A stretch of 64,000 nucleotides of DNA from Filimonas effusa (GTDB lineage: Bacteria > Bacteroidota > Bacteroidia > Chitinophagales > Chitinophagaceae). A program made the translations under genes and the position numbers. A model generated the notes under the pieces. The model was given only the letters and a program-made list of their open reading frames with translations, made no database searches and was not told where the DNA came from. Shown one piece after another: positions 52,442 to 62,216 of the stretch. The stretch covers positions 62,001 through 126,000 of the forward strand of contig NZ_SDHZ01000005.1 in the NCBI RefSeq assembly GCF_004118675.1. Reading direction: 5' to 3'. Within the stretch, counting starts at the first letter, position 1; each line of letters starts with the position of its first letter.

Positions 52442-53890
52442 TTAGTACCCGGGGTTCTGTTTAATCGTACCGTTTGTAATATCAATTACCGCCTGTGGTA
52501 TAGGGAACAGGCTATTTATGTCTGTAAAACCTAAGGGAGCAAGAACATTTTTTGCCTGACCTGTACGAACGAGGTCGAAAAAGCGGTCTTGTTCCATCGC
52601 CAATTCCAGGCATCGTTCATTCCAGATCTGCTGGATGGTTGGTGCAGCTATATAAGGAAGTTTGGCACGATCGCGCACCAGTTTCAATGAAGCAGCCGCG
52701 CCTGCAACATCACCTTTATTGATCTTGGCTTCTGCATCTATTAACAGAATTTCGGCATAACGCATTTTGCGTACATTCTGGGCAGCGCCTTCATTTACGC
52801 CTGACACCTGGTCCTTTTTCGGAACATAAGATTTGCCATTGTAACGTGGAATAGTAACGCCTTCCATTGGATTAGGAGCCAGGATCAAGTCGCCATCCTG
52901 TGTTGTTTGTCCTCTGTATAAGATAGTAACTCTTTTCCGCAAGGTATCTCCAGCAGCATCGAATGCTCTTGCGAGGCTATCGGATGGTGCGTTGAACCCC
53001 CAGCCAAACCCATTACCACTCGCGCCCTGCACCTGCGAAAACTGGCTGTTACTCAGATCGCCATTACCTAAAACGGCATAATTCTGAACTTCAAAGATGG
53101 ATTCAACACCGTTCTCATGTGAAATCCTGAAAAGCTGGTAAAAATCCGGTTCCAGGCTATATCTCCCTGAAGAGATGATTGCGGATGTTTGCTCCAGCAC
53201 TTTATCCCATTCTTTCTGATACATAAAGACTTTTGCAAGGTAACCTCTTGCGGCGCCTTTGGTAGCGCGTCCTATTTCAGCTCCTGTATAGGAATCAGGC
53301 AATACCTGGGCAGCGTCCTGCAAATCCTTTATGATCTGACTATATACTTCAACTGCGGGGGTTCTTGTAAGCGCAGCAACTGCAGCATTTTCAACAGAAA
53401 CAGGCATAGGAACATCACCGAATGCACGAACCAGATCGAAGTAAAAAGTTGCTCTTGCAAATTTAGCCTCACCAATCAAACGAGCTTTTAAGGTTTCGTC
53501 CATGGTAATAGCAGGGATGTTACTGATAGCCTGGTTACATAAATTGATAAGCTGGTATCTTCCGATCCAATAGTCATTGATCTGCCCTTCGGTAGACGTG
53601 TAGGCAAACCTGTCATAGTTATTTAAGAAAGACGCATCGCCCTGGGCGCCTCCTTTAATAGACTGATCAGATGGGATCTCTTGTATAGAAATGTAGGCAA
53701 AGGCTGTCATTTCCCATTTGCGCATTTTCGCGTAGATAGCTATTATAGACTGCCTTGCATCATCGGCTGTTTTAAAGAAATCACTTGGAGGGATCTTACC
53801 CTCTGTATTATTATCGAGATATTTTTTACAAGAGAAAAGCAATGACGACAATAACATTAAATATGCAGAATGAATAATAAACTTTTTCAT
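52442..53890 (-). CDS. susD: SusD/RagB family surface glycan-binding lipoprotein
   Basis: 482 residues. Lipobox LLFSC puts the acylated Cys at residue 21. The all-helical SusD fold is shown by KKYLDNNTEGKIPPSDFFKTADDARQSIIAIYAKM near the start, RLIGEAKFARATFYFDLVRAFGDVPM and the C-terminal IWNERCLELAMEQDRFFDLVRTG. It sits as a lid on the SusC pore and captures oligosaccharides. It lies 11 bp after susC. An expected C-terminal FPIPQAVIDITNG-NPGY end is present. Confidence 0.95.
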   Translation of the reverse strand: MKKFIIHSAYLMLLSSLLFSCKKYLDNNTEGKIPPSDFFKTADDARQSIIAIYAKMRKWEMTAFAYISIQEIPSDQSIKGGAQGDASFLNNYDRFAYTSTEGQINDYWIGRYQLINLCNQAISNIPAITMDETLKARLIGEAKFARATFYFDLVRAFGDVPMPVSVENAAVAALTRTPAVEVYSQIIKDLQDAAQVLPDSYTGAEIGRATKGAARGYLAKVFMYQKEWDKVLEQTSAIISSGRYSLEPDFYQLFRISHENGVESIFEVQNYAVLGNGDLSNSQFSQVQGASGNGFGWGFNAPSDSLARAFDAAGDTLRKRVTILYRGQTTQDGDLILAPNPMEGVTIPRYNGKSYVPKKDQVSGVNEGAAQNVRKMRYAEILLIDAEAKINKGDVAGAAASLKLVRDRAKLPYIAAPTIQQIWNERCLELAMEQDRFFDLVRTGQAKNVLAPLGFTDINSLFPIPQAVIDITNGTIKQNPGY

Positions 53891-53901
53891 GGCAACTAAT
53901 T

Positions 53902-56900
53902 TTACAGGTTAACGTTTACACCAAAATTGAAAGTCGCGAACATTGGATATACGTTGTAATCTATGCCCTGCGAGGTAGCATCGAACCTTTCGTTGGCCGC
54001 TTTCTTATTATCTATGATTGTTACTTCCGGATTAAATCCAGTGTACTTAAAGAAGTTAAATGGATTAGTTGCGTTTGCATAAATACGTAATCCAGCCAGC
54101 TTCATTCTGGAAGTTACTTTTTCGGAGAACGTATAACCGATCTGTAAGTTTCTTACTTTCACGAAGTTACCAGATTCAACGTACCATGAATTTGACAATT
54201 TATTAGCGTTAGTAGCCAAATCTGCAGAAGGATAATCATAAGAAGTACCTTCCCCATGCCAACGTTTTTCATAAAAAATCTGGTCATAGTTTTCGTTACC
54301 TAATTGTCTGAACCTTCTTGCATTGTAGACCTTATTACCTCCCTGTCCATATAAGTCTATAGTAAGGTCGAAGCCTTTATATGCTCCATACAAGCTAAAT
54401 CCGAAATTGTAGGTAGGAATGGCACTACCAAGGAAAGTACGATCAGCGTCTGTAATCTTGCCATCACCATTTACATCTGCAAACTTGAAGTCGCCGGGTT
54501 GTGCATCCGGCTGTATAGTAGTACCGGTAGCAGTTTTATAACCATTGATCTCGCTTTGATTCTGGAAGATGCCAATCACCTGACGTCCATAAAATTCACC
54601 AATCGGATGACCTACCGTTGTATAAGTAGTAGTAATGAAGTTTACAGCTCCGCTATAGATGCCAATGGTTCCAGGCCTTAAAGATTCCACCCGGTTTTTA
54701 TTATAAGAGAAGTTTCCGTTGATGCTATAATTGAACTCGCCTGCTTTATCTTTCCAGCCAAGGTTCAATTCAACACCCTGGTTTCTTATACCTGCATTGT
54801 TATCGAGGTACCTGGTATTTGAAGCACCTACCGGGCTAAGTACCGTTACATTAAAGATTGAGTTATTGGTTTTCTTATTATAATAATCGATTTCGAAAGT
54901 CAACCTGCTTTTAAGTGCTGCACCTTCTATTGCGATATCAATTTCATCTGCGGTTTCCCAAAGCAGGTTTGTGGGGCCCACCTGGTCCACACCTGCACCA
55001 ACTTGTCCTGGTTGTGAATATGCGCCGCCTGTTGACACAGCGGTTACAACAGTTGCCGGGATTTTGCTATTACCCATTCGCCCCCAGCTTCCGCGCACTT
55101 TAAGAAAGTTAAAGATGTTTTGATCAGCCATAAATTCTTCCTGAGACACAACCCAACCTAAGCCCACTGAAGGGAAATAGTCTACGCGGTTATTCAGAGG
55201 AAATATACTGGCAGCATCACGTCTTAATGTTGCTGTTAACAGGTACCTGTTTTTAAATGAATAGTTGAGCCTGCCAAAAACGGAAGCGGCTCTGTAAAGG
55301 GTAACACTTTCATCGCTGGTTTGCGTTGTTGGGTCTCCCAGGTTCAGGTACCAGCTCTTTGAGCCAAGGTCGGGCACTCCAAGTCTTGAAGCTGTTAGAG
55401 AATGTCCTCTTTCCTGCTGGATGTTTGTTCCCAATAATACGGTAAAGCGATGATCGTTTGCAATAGCGAAATCATATGTCAAAGTATTATCCCAATAATA
55501 GCTAAATGGGTCTTCCACTTTTTTGGTTAATTTTTGTGTCGTATCTCTTTGTACGGAGGATATGACATACCTGGGTACATATATTCTATTTTGACTATAG
55601 GTACCATCGATGCCGTAAGCAGATTTAAATGTTAGTCCTTTCGCCAGGTATAGTTCAGCATATACACCGCCTACCATTCTTATGCCTCTTGTTTGATCCC
55701 GGTTATATTCCAATTTAGCTACCGGGTTTGCAAAAGCACCGAATTGAGTCATATCACTATAGGTACCATCGCTGTTTTTCACCGGCAAAGCAGATGGCGC
55801 CGTATAAGCAGACATGAACATATTATCAGGTAAGTTATTAGATGTAAAGCCTGAGATGTTTGCGTTAATGCCCACCTTAAGAAAGTTGGTAACCTTACTG
55901 TCTACATTGGTTCTTACGTTAATCCTTTGATAATCGTTTGTTTTTGCAAGGCCTTCCTGTTTAAAATACCCCGAACCTAGTGCGTACTGTGTTTTTTCCG
56001 TACCTCCGGAGAAGTTCACTTCATGACTTTGGATAAGCGCATTACTTCTCAATATTTCGTCGTACCAGTTGGTAGAAGAGGGATAATTAGCCGGGTTTCT
56101 TGGAACGGGTGGTGTACCTCCGGACCTGGCTGCATCAATAGCATCTTTTTCATTCAGTAGCTGGATATATTCGCTACCGGTTGCCAGTTTTACCATTTTC
56201 ACCGGTTTTTGTATGCCGCCATATCCGGCATAGCTAACGCGGGGCTGTCCATTTTTACCTCTTTTAGTAGTAATGATGATAACGCCATTTCCTGCACGGA
56301 TACCGTAGATAGCCGAAGCGGACGCGTCTTTCAATACGCTGATAGATTCAATATCATTATTACCGAGGAAAGTAATGTCATTCGTCAACACACCATCTAC
56401 TACATACAAAGGGTCGACATTTGAGCTGGCAGATCCTACACCACGAACACGGATGGTAGGTTGGCTACCCGGCGTTCCCAATGTGGTTACCTGTAAGCCC
56501 GCTACCTTGCCCTGTAAAGCCTGGGCAGGGTTGGCAGAAGCCTGGTAAGAGATATCTTTCGCAGTTACAGTAGTTACCGAACCTGTTACATCACTCTTCC
56601 TCTGACGACCATAACCTACTACAACTACATCTGCCAACTGCTGATTGGTTTGAGTAAGTACAATACTTAGGCTGGATTGATCACCTACGGTTACTTCTTT
56701 TGTTTCGTAACCGATATAGGAAATCAAAAGCACATCCCCTTTATTCGCATTGATGGAGAACTCGCCTTCGCTGTTGGTAGCAGTACCTTTCCCTGAGCCC
56801 TTGATCATCACCGATACATCGGCAAGTGGCGTCCCGCTGTCCGACATTACTTTACCCCTGATCACAGCCATTGGCGCCGCTGCCTGCAAAGACAATTCGC

Positions 56901-57252
56901 CTTCACGAATAACAATTAAATTGTTCTCCATGAAATGATAGGAAAGCCTGCTGCTGGAAAAGAGCTCATCCAGCACAGTTTTAATATCAGCGTCGGCAAC
57001 ATTGAGATTCACCTTTTGTGTGATACCCCTGATGTTGTTGTTATATAAGAACCTGTAATCTGTTTGTTGCTCAATTGTAGAGAGAACAGTGGCAATTTCC
57101 GTCCTTTTGAGATTAAGACTTATTTTCTTTTGGCTGAAGCCTTCAGCTGAAGCGTACATGGTAAAGAAGAGAATAAGCGCAGTAGTCATTTTCATAATAA
57201 GCAAAGCTTTGAATACTAACGGCCGCTCGCTTTCCGTTAAGAAAGATTTCAT
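53902..57252 (-). CDS. susC: SusC/RagA TonB-linked outer membrane transporter with an STN domain
   Basis: 1116 residues from the ATG at 57252 (MKSFLTESERPLVFKALLIMKM); the longer frame would run into the leader. After the signal comes an STN domain (about 45-115; IATVLSTIEQQTDYRFLYNN), which in this phylum touches a FecR anti-sigma factor, then a carboxypeptidase-D-like domain (IRGKVMSDSGTPLADV), a plug with VVVGYGRQRKSDVTGSV and the large barrel. It imports oligosaccharides using TonB energy. The STN domain fits sigma/anti-sigma control by the two genes upstream. A hairpin (CCAGCC/GGCTGG, near 57278-57299) lies in the leader. Confidence 0.95.
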   Translation of the reverse strand: MKSFLTESERPLVFKALLIMKMTTALILFFTMYASAEGFSQKKISLNLKRTEIATVLSTIEQQTDYRFLYNNNIRGITQKVNLNVADADIKTVLDELFSSSRLSYHFMENNLIVIREGELSLQAAAPMAVIRGKVMSDSGTPLADVSVMIKGSGKGTATNSEGEFSINANKGDVLLISYIGYETKEVTVGDQSSLSIVLTQTNQQLADVVVVGYGRQRKSDVTGSVTTVTAKDISYQASANPAQALQGKVAGLQVTTLGTPGSQPTIRVRGVGSASSNVDPLYVVDGVLTNDITFLGNNDIESISVLKDASASAIYGIRAGNGVIIITTKRGKNGQPRVSYAGYGGIQKPVKMVKLATGSEYIQLLNEKDAIDAARSGGTPPVPRNPANYPSSTNWYDEILRSNALIQSHEVNFSGGTEKTQYALGSGYFKQEGLAKTNDYQRINVRTNVDSKVTNFLKVGINANISGFTSNNLPDNMFMSAYTAPSALPVKNSDGTYSDMTQFGAFANPVAKLEYNRDQTRGIRMVGGVYAELYLAKGLTFKSAYGIDGTYSQNRIYVPRYVISSVQRDTTQKLTKKVEDPFSYYWDNTLTYDFAIANDHRFTVLLGTNIQQERGHSLTASRLGVPDLGSKSWYLNLGDPTTQTSDESVTLYRAASVFGRLNYSFKNRYLLTATLRRDAASIFPLNNRVDYFPSVGLGWVVSQEEFMADQNIFNFLKVRGSWGRMGNSKIPATVVTAVSTGGAYSQPGQVGAGVDQVGPTNLLWETADEIDIAIEGAALKSRLTFEIDYYNKKTNNSIFNVTVLSPVGASNTRYLDNNAGIRNQGVELNLGWKDKAGEFNYSINGNFSYNKNRVESLRPGTIGIYSGAVNFITTTYTTVGHPIGEFYGRQVIGIFQNQSEINGYKTATGTTIQPDAQPGDFKFADVNGDGKITDADRTFLGSAIPTYNFGFSLYGAYKGFDLTIDLYGQGGNKVYNARRFRQLGNENYDQIFYEKRWHGEGTSYDYPSADLATNANKLSNSWYVESGNFVKVRNLQIGYTFSEKVTSRMKLAGLRIYANATNPFNFFKYTGFNPEVTIIDNKKAANERFDATSQGIDYNVYPMFATFNFGVNVNL

Positions 57253-57386
57253 ACTTTTATTGTTATGGTTAAAAGATGCCAGCCCGCCAAGGCTGGTATT
57301 GGAAACAATCACTCTAAAATTTAACCTGTTAAACGGGGGATGCGCCAACATTCTCCGTTTTTTATTGTGCCTAGGTAGGATGCAGG

Positions 57387-58499
57387 TTATTTTGCTGAAC
57401 CAACATATATTTCATGACCTTTGATTTTAAAAGTAAAAGACGTTGCTACAGCCAACGCTTTAAATGCCTGCCCAACAGTTTCATTCTCAAAAGAACCGTT
57501 GAAGTTTAATTGCTTCACTTCCTCATCTTCAAAAATGATCGTTACGTTGTACCAACGCTCCAATTTTTGCGCCAATACCTCGAATGAATCTCCATGAAAT
57601 GCAAGGCGGTTATTCATCCACGCCGTTTCTATATAATCTTTTCCTGCAGAAGTATCCAGCTGCACTAATTCAAACCTGCTCTCCACCTGCGCAACAACAG
57701 CATTATTACCTTTAACCGGTAAAGTTCTGTTGACAATGATCTTTTCGTCGGGATGCAGATATATTGGCTTCACGGTGGTATTGCCTTCACGACTCAATTG
57801 CACCAGACCCCGGATCAATGTTGTTTCTACAGTTTTGTCAGAGGGATAGGATTTCACGTTAAAAGCTGTTCCCAGGACTTTTATATTAATGCCGTTTGCA
57901 TGAACGATGAATGGCTTTGCTTTTTCTTTTTTTACATCAAAGTAAGCTTCGCCTTCCAGTTTTACTTCGCGCATAGGCCCCTCGAAATCTGCCCGGTACG
58001 TGATCTTTGAACCCGCATTTAGCCAAACAACGGAGCCGTCCGGTAAAATTGTTTGCGTACGGGTTCCTTTCTGCGCCACTATTACCTGCGTATTGTCTGC
58101 AGGCGGCGCAACAGTAGTTTCCTTACCAAACAACCAAATTCCCAGAATTGTTGCGGCAATGCCGCTTGTTATAAATATAATCCGCTTAACACGGGATGGC
58201 CTGCGCACTAGTGTGCGCTCAATCAGCTCCCCCCCTTCATCCTCCTTTTCCATGGCCTGCTGTACTTCAGCCATTTGTAATATCCTGCTCACGTTTTTCT
58301 GCTCCTCTTCCGACACGTCTTCATCACGCAATGGCTGTTCACGTATATCTTCCTGCCACAGCCCGGACATGATCTCGTATTGCTGCTGTACGGTTATATC
58401 TTCACTAATACATTGCATCAGCTCTTCGCGTTCCGCCACAGAAGCTTCTCCGCTCAGGCAGCGGGCCATTATATACCAGATTCTATTGGTTTTATCCAT
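57387..58499 (-). CDS. FecR family anti-sigma factor
   Basis: 370 residues from the ATG at 58499 (MDKTNRIWYIMARCLSGEASVAEREEL). A cytoplasmic N-terminal sigma-binding part, one membrane helix (about 108-127; FITSGIAATILGIWLFG) and a periplasmic FecR domain (TQTILPDGSVVWLNAGSKITYRADFEGPMREVKLEGEAYFDVKKEKAKPF) follow, then a DUF4974-like C-terminus (WYNVTIIFEDEEVKQLNFNGSF). It holds the sigma factor until SusC senses its ligand. It lies 58 bp after the sigma factor gene. Confidence 0.93.
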   Translation of the reverse strand: MDKTNRIWYIMARCLSGEASVAEREELMQCISEDITVQQQYEIMSGLWQEDIREQPLRDEDVSEEEQKNVSRILQMAEVQQAMEKEDEGGELIERTLVRRPSRVKRIIFITSGIAATILGIWLFGKETTVAPPADNTQVIVAQKGTRTQTILPDGSVVWLNAGSKITYRADFEGPMREVKLEGEAYFDVKKEKAKPFIVHANGINIKVLGTAFNVKSYPSDKTVETTLIRGLVQLSREGNTTVKPIYLHPDEKIIVNRTLPVKGNNAVVAQVESRFELVQLDTSAGKDYIETAWMNNRLAFHGDSFEVLAQKLERWYNVTIIFEDEEVKQLNFNGSFENETVGQAFKALAVATSFTFKIKGHEIYVGSAK

Positions 58500-58557
58500 T
58501 AAGATGCAGTGCTGTAATAGGTAAGACAGCAATTCTTAAATGATCTACTAAAAAAAA

Positions 58558-59136
58558 TCAAGATTTTTTTTGCGGTACAAAAACCAATTGGGGTTTCGGG
58601 ATCTTCAGAGCAAGACAAATTCGCTTTACAGCGATCGCCATTTGCGCATCGATGGTATTTACAGAGATATTAAGGATGTCAGCAACTTCTTTATATTTAA
58701 GGCCGTCTTCACGGATCAGCTTAAAGATCATCTTGCAACGGGGTGGTAGTTCATCGATCGCTTTACGCATACAACCCACCATTTCAGCATTGATCAGCAC
58801 ATCATAAGGCGTAACATTACCATCCAGTTCTATTTCCAGGAAGTCGAACGGCGAAGTCACCAGCTCCTGCGCCTTTTTGGAAAGTGTATTCAGCGCCCGG
58901 TTTTTTACCGCCACGTAAAGGTAAACAGTCAGGTCTTCAATATTAACGAGATTCGCCCTGTTGCACCATAACTTAACGAAAACGTCTTCCACTATCTCTT
59001 CGGCGCTTTCTGAAGAGCGTATAATAGATTTACAGAACGACCAGAGCCTTTTATGAAACTGTTGGTACAGCTTCGCAAAAGCCTGCTCATCGCCATTTGA
59101 AATGGCTATTTGTATCGTTTTCAGACAGTCAAGCAT
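58558..59136 (-). CDS. ECF RNA polymerase sigma-70 factor
   Basis: 192 residues. Region 2 is visible in EQAFAKLYQQFHKRLWSFCKSIIRSSESAEEIVEDVFVKLWCNR (about 17-60) and region 4 in LPPRCKMIFKLIREDGLKYKEVADILNISVNTIDAQMAIAVKRI (about 129-173). This is the usual Bacteroidota ECF type that runs SusCD operons, so it most likely transcribes susC and the genes after it. Its activity would be set by the FecR protein encoded next. Confidence 0.94.
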   Translation of the reverse strand: MLDCLKTIQIAISNGDEQAFAKLYQQFHKRLWSFCKSIIRSSESAEEIVEDVFVKLWCNRANLVNIEDLTVYLYVAVKNRALNTLSKKAQELVTSPFDFLEIELDGNVTPYDVLINAEMVGCMRKAIDELPPRCKMIFKLIREDGLKYKEVADILNISVNTIDAQMAIAVKRICLALKIPKPQLVFVPQKKS

Positions 59137-59385
59137 TCTAGTCTTCCCAGGCCAAGTACGGGGCCATTTTTATTGTGCGTAAAACAAAGCTATGAAATTA
59201 AAGAGATTGTAAAGCAATTTATAGCTAACAATTGTTCTTTTTTCAGCGCAGGCAGTTCCAACCTGCCGGCTATCAGCCCAACCAAATACACTAAATCGTT
59301 GCTGCGCATGCCAACACGGAACTCACCGGTGTATCTGAAATTATAATGTAATTACATAATAGACTATATTACATAAAAAACACCC

Positions 59386-60357
59386 TTGTTAAATACAAAA
59401 GAAGAGTTGAGGACATCATTATTGCAATTCAGCAAAGCCATCCTCAGACCAGAAGACTTTCACGACCAGTTGGCTCCCGCAGTAATGGCCTGCTCCGATC
59501 TTCTATTTTCCAATTTCTCTTTAGCTGGTGAGGACGCAAGGAAACACATTAAAACGGCTCATGGAAATGCCATAGGCACTTTCTGGGCAGCAAGATGTTC
59601 ACGGGAAGTATTAAGAACACAACGTTTTTCAAGAGCGCTTTATAACTCGGTTTCTGAGGCTTTGAAGCAGCACCAAAAAACAATTCATGTTTTATATGCA
59701 GGAACCGGGCCATTTGCAACGCTCGCCTTGCCGGTTATGATGATGTTTAAGCCTGAAGAAGTTCAGTTTACTTTTCTTGAGATCAACTCCGAAAGCATTG
59801 AAATAGTAAAGCAGGTTATTGACCTGCTGGATCTGCACAATTACATAAAAGATATTCATCAATGTGACGCCTCGGTATGGGAAGTACCCTCACCCGATAT
59901 AGATATTGTCATCAGTGAAACAATGTATACCGCCCTTAAAACCGAACCCCAGGTAGCCATTATGCTTAACCTGGCAAAACAGTTGCCTGAAGACACTATT
60001 TTCCTACCTGAAGAAATCACAGTGTCCCTTTGCAGATGGCTTCATAAAGACAAAGAACCGGAGATATTGGCCGAACTGTTTCGTTTTAATAAACCACTGA
60101 TACATTCCATTATAAACAACTCGCCGGGCAAGAGCTGGGTTTTCCCCGACCGGCAAATCCAGGTAAGCCTGTTGGCAAATGAACAACTTTATTACGCCAC
60201 CGATATCCGGGTTAATGACGGCAATTATTTAACCTGGAATGACAGCTCTTTGAATATCCCGGAAAAAGTAAAAGTGTATTTTAGTGAAGGTGATAGAAGC
60301 CTGAATTGCAAATATAGCCTGCAGCCAATACCTGGCTTTCGGATTATTGAAAGTTAA
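59386..60357 (+). CDS. Class I SAM-dependent methyltransferase with a PRMT-like double-E loop
   Basis: 323 residues from a TTG start at 59386; the next in-frame ATG would remove 33 residues. The SAM site is HVLYAGTGPFATLALP (motif I at 104-110), with an acidic ribose contact at LEIN (Glu132). The segment DIVISETMYTALKTEPQ gives Glu178 and Glu187, nine residues apart, the same spacing as in the double-E loop of protein arginine methyltransferases; LPEDTIFLPEEITVSL then resembles their L-x-P-x-G-x-x-x-P strand. A beta-rich C-terminus follows, with no clear THW loop. The substrate is unknown. It stands alone, divergent from the sigma gene and convergent with the antiporter gene. Confidence 0.8.
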   Translation: MLNTKEELRTSLLQFSKAILRPEDFHDQLAPAVMACSDLLFSNFSLAGEDARKHIKTAHGNAIGTFWAARCSREVLRTQRFSRALYNSVSEALKQHQKTIHVLYAGTGPFATLALPVMMMFKPEEVQFTFLEINSESIEIVKQVIDLLDLHNYIKDIHQCDASVWEVPSPDIDIVISETMYTALKTEPQVAIMLNLAKQLPEDTIFLPEEITVSLCRWLHKDKEPEILAELFRFNKPLIHSIINNSPGKSWVFPDRQIQVSLLANEQLYYATDIRVNDGNYLTWNDSSLNIPEKVKVYFSEGDRSLNCKYSLQPIPGFRIIES

Positions 60358-60407
60358 AAATAAAGTAATTAAGTCATGAGCGTGCCTTGAGTACAGCCTT
60401 CCCTGAA

Positions 60408-61982
60408 TTATGCTTTAATTTTTTCCTCTTCAAGATCTATCCGGTGAAGGAATCTGCGAATGATCTCCTCATCAATACGCTGCTCCTTTCTGTTCATATT
60501 CAGTAACAGATGACGTTGCTTTTCGAGAACACCAATATAGATTGGTTTTATACTTTCATGAATATCAGCTCCTTCTTCAGCGTTTAGCTGAAGCTCCCAC
60601 TTATTTGCAAACTGTTGCAGCAGAAGATTGGAACCTAGTTCTGCTTTATGATGCTCATTTAAATACGCCAGGGATGCTTTTGCCAACTCTTCACGGAGCA
60701 ATTTTCCGGTTTCGTCTTCCGGAAGATGATCATGAAATTCAGGAAGTTTTACTTTCCTGATAACAGCGGGAAGCGTTAACCCCTGTAAAACCAATGTCAC
60801 CAGTATCACTACAAAAGTGATATATAATATCAGATCTCTTTGCGGGAAAGGAGTTCCATTATCAAACGTTACAGGAATAGATAAGGCAGCTGCCAGGGAA
60901 ACAACACCACGCATACCTGTCCATCCTATCACGAACGGGGCTCTCACTCCAGGATTTTTATCGGCAACAGTAATGAAATGGCTGGCTATTTTGGTAAAGA
61001 CCAGGGCACCAAAGGCGGCCATCATTCTTCCAACAATGAGCACGCCCGATATTAAAAGACCATAGCCTGATGCTTCATATATGCTCATACCCTCTTTTTG
61101 GACCCCCGCTACAATTTCAGGCAGGTCAAGTCCAATTAATAAAAACACGAGTCCATTCAGGATAAAGACCAGGCTTTGCCATACATTTCCTCCTCTTAAA
61201 CGTGCAGAGCTACTTAAAAAAGAATGCCTGTGATAAGAAAGGAAAAGGCCACCACTTACCACCGCGAGTACACCTGAACTATGACATTCCTCTGCTACGA
61301 TATAGATGGCGTGAGGCGTAACCAGTGTAAGGATGATATCCATATTTACATCGGTTGGCAGCCATTTATGCAGCTTCAGAAAGGTCAGCCCCACCAGCAG
61401 CCCTATAGCTACACCACCAGCTACCATCCAGCAGAATGTTAAGGCAGCTTCATGCCACACAAACTGGCCGGTAGCTACCGCTATCATCGCAAAGCGGAAA
61501 ATAATCAGGGAAGACGCATCATTCAACAGGCTTTCACCTTCTAGGATAGAAGATGTTCTTTTAGGTACTTTTACAAATTTCAGAATCGCACTGGCGCTTA
61601 CTGCATCCGGAGGAGAAACAATGCCCCCCAGCAAAAAACCCAGCGCCAGCGAAAACCCCGGAATAAAGTTATTGGCTATAACCGCTACCGATATCGCAGT
61701 CAGGAAAACGACTACGAATGCAAAGCTGCCTATAATTCTCCGCCAAAACCAAAGTTCTTTCCACGAAATGGCCCAGGCTGCCTCATATAGCAAAGGAGGA
61801 AGAAAAATAATGAAAATTAACTCCGGGTCTATTTTAAGCTGCGGGATACCCGGCACAAAACTGATCAGCAAGCCAGCCAATACCAGCAATACAGGATAAG
61901 CTACTTTTATCCTGTTGGCCAGCATTATCAAAAGAACGATCAGCACTATCAGCGCCAGGTAAAAAGGGAAATGATCCAGCAT
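60408..61982 (-). CDS. CPA1-type Na+/H+ antiporter (NhaP-like)
   Basis: 524 residues. About twelve membrane helices fill the first 410. The core CPA1 motifs are PPDAVSASAIL (about 124-134) and EGESLLNDASSLIIF with the ion-binding Asn154-Asp155 pair; GWTGMRGVVSLAAALSIP is the second conserved site. A cytoplasmic tail of about 110 residues, rich in charge and helical, may be regulatory. It expels Na+ in exchange for H+. The window also has a CPA2 antiporter 15 kb away. Confidence 0.93.
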   Translation of the reverse strand: MLDHFPFYLALIVLIVLLIMLANRIKVAYPVLLVLAGLLISFVPGIPQLKIDPELIFIIFLPPLLYEAAWAISWKELWFWRRIIGSFAFVVVFLTAISVAVIANNFIPGFSLALGFLLGGIVSPPDAVSASAILKFVKVPKRTSSILEGESLLNDASSLIIFRFAMIAVATGQFVWHEAALTFCWMVAGGVAIGLLVGLTFLKLHKWLPTDVNMDIILTLVTPHAIYIVAEECHSSGVLAVVSGGLFLSYHRHSFLSSSARLRGGNVWQSLVFILNGLVFLLIGLDLPEIVAGVQKEGMSIYEASGYGLLISGVLIVGRMMAAFGALVFTKIASHFITVADKNPGVRAPFVIGWTGMRGVVSLAAALSIPVTFDNGTPFPQRDLILYITFVVILVTLVLQGLTLPAVIRKVKLPEFHDHLPEDETGKLLREELAKASLAYLNEHHKAELGSNLLLQQFANKWELQLNAEEGADIHESIKPIYIGVLEKQRHLLLNMNRKEQRIDEEIIRRFLHRIDLEEEKIKA

Positions 61983-62110
61983 TTTAAAAACAGATTAGTT
62001 TAGTCACATTTTCATACCACGCCCGTGCATATGCGTGCTGTATAATGATAAATTTATTGATAAAATCTATAATAATAGCTGTTCACCCAAGATGAAAAAT
62101 AACAAGCAAT

Positions 62111-62142
62111 AAAAAAACAGCTAAGTAGACACAAAGCTGTTT
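62111..62142 (-). terminator. Terminator after the barrel protein gene
   Basis: AAACAGCT (62115-62122) pairs with AGCTGTTT (62135-62142), and the minus strand continues with a run of seven T that begins in the stem. It lies 75 bp past the stop of the gene ending at 62217. Confidence 0.75.
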
Positions 62143-62216
62143 CTCTTTTGTATAAAAAACCTACTGTTTACTCTCCATTTGCCTGCCTCCCTGGTAACAA
62201 ACAAACAGAGATATCT

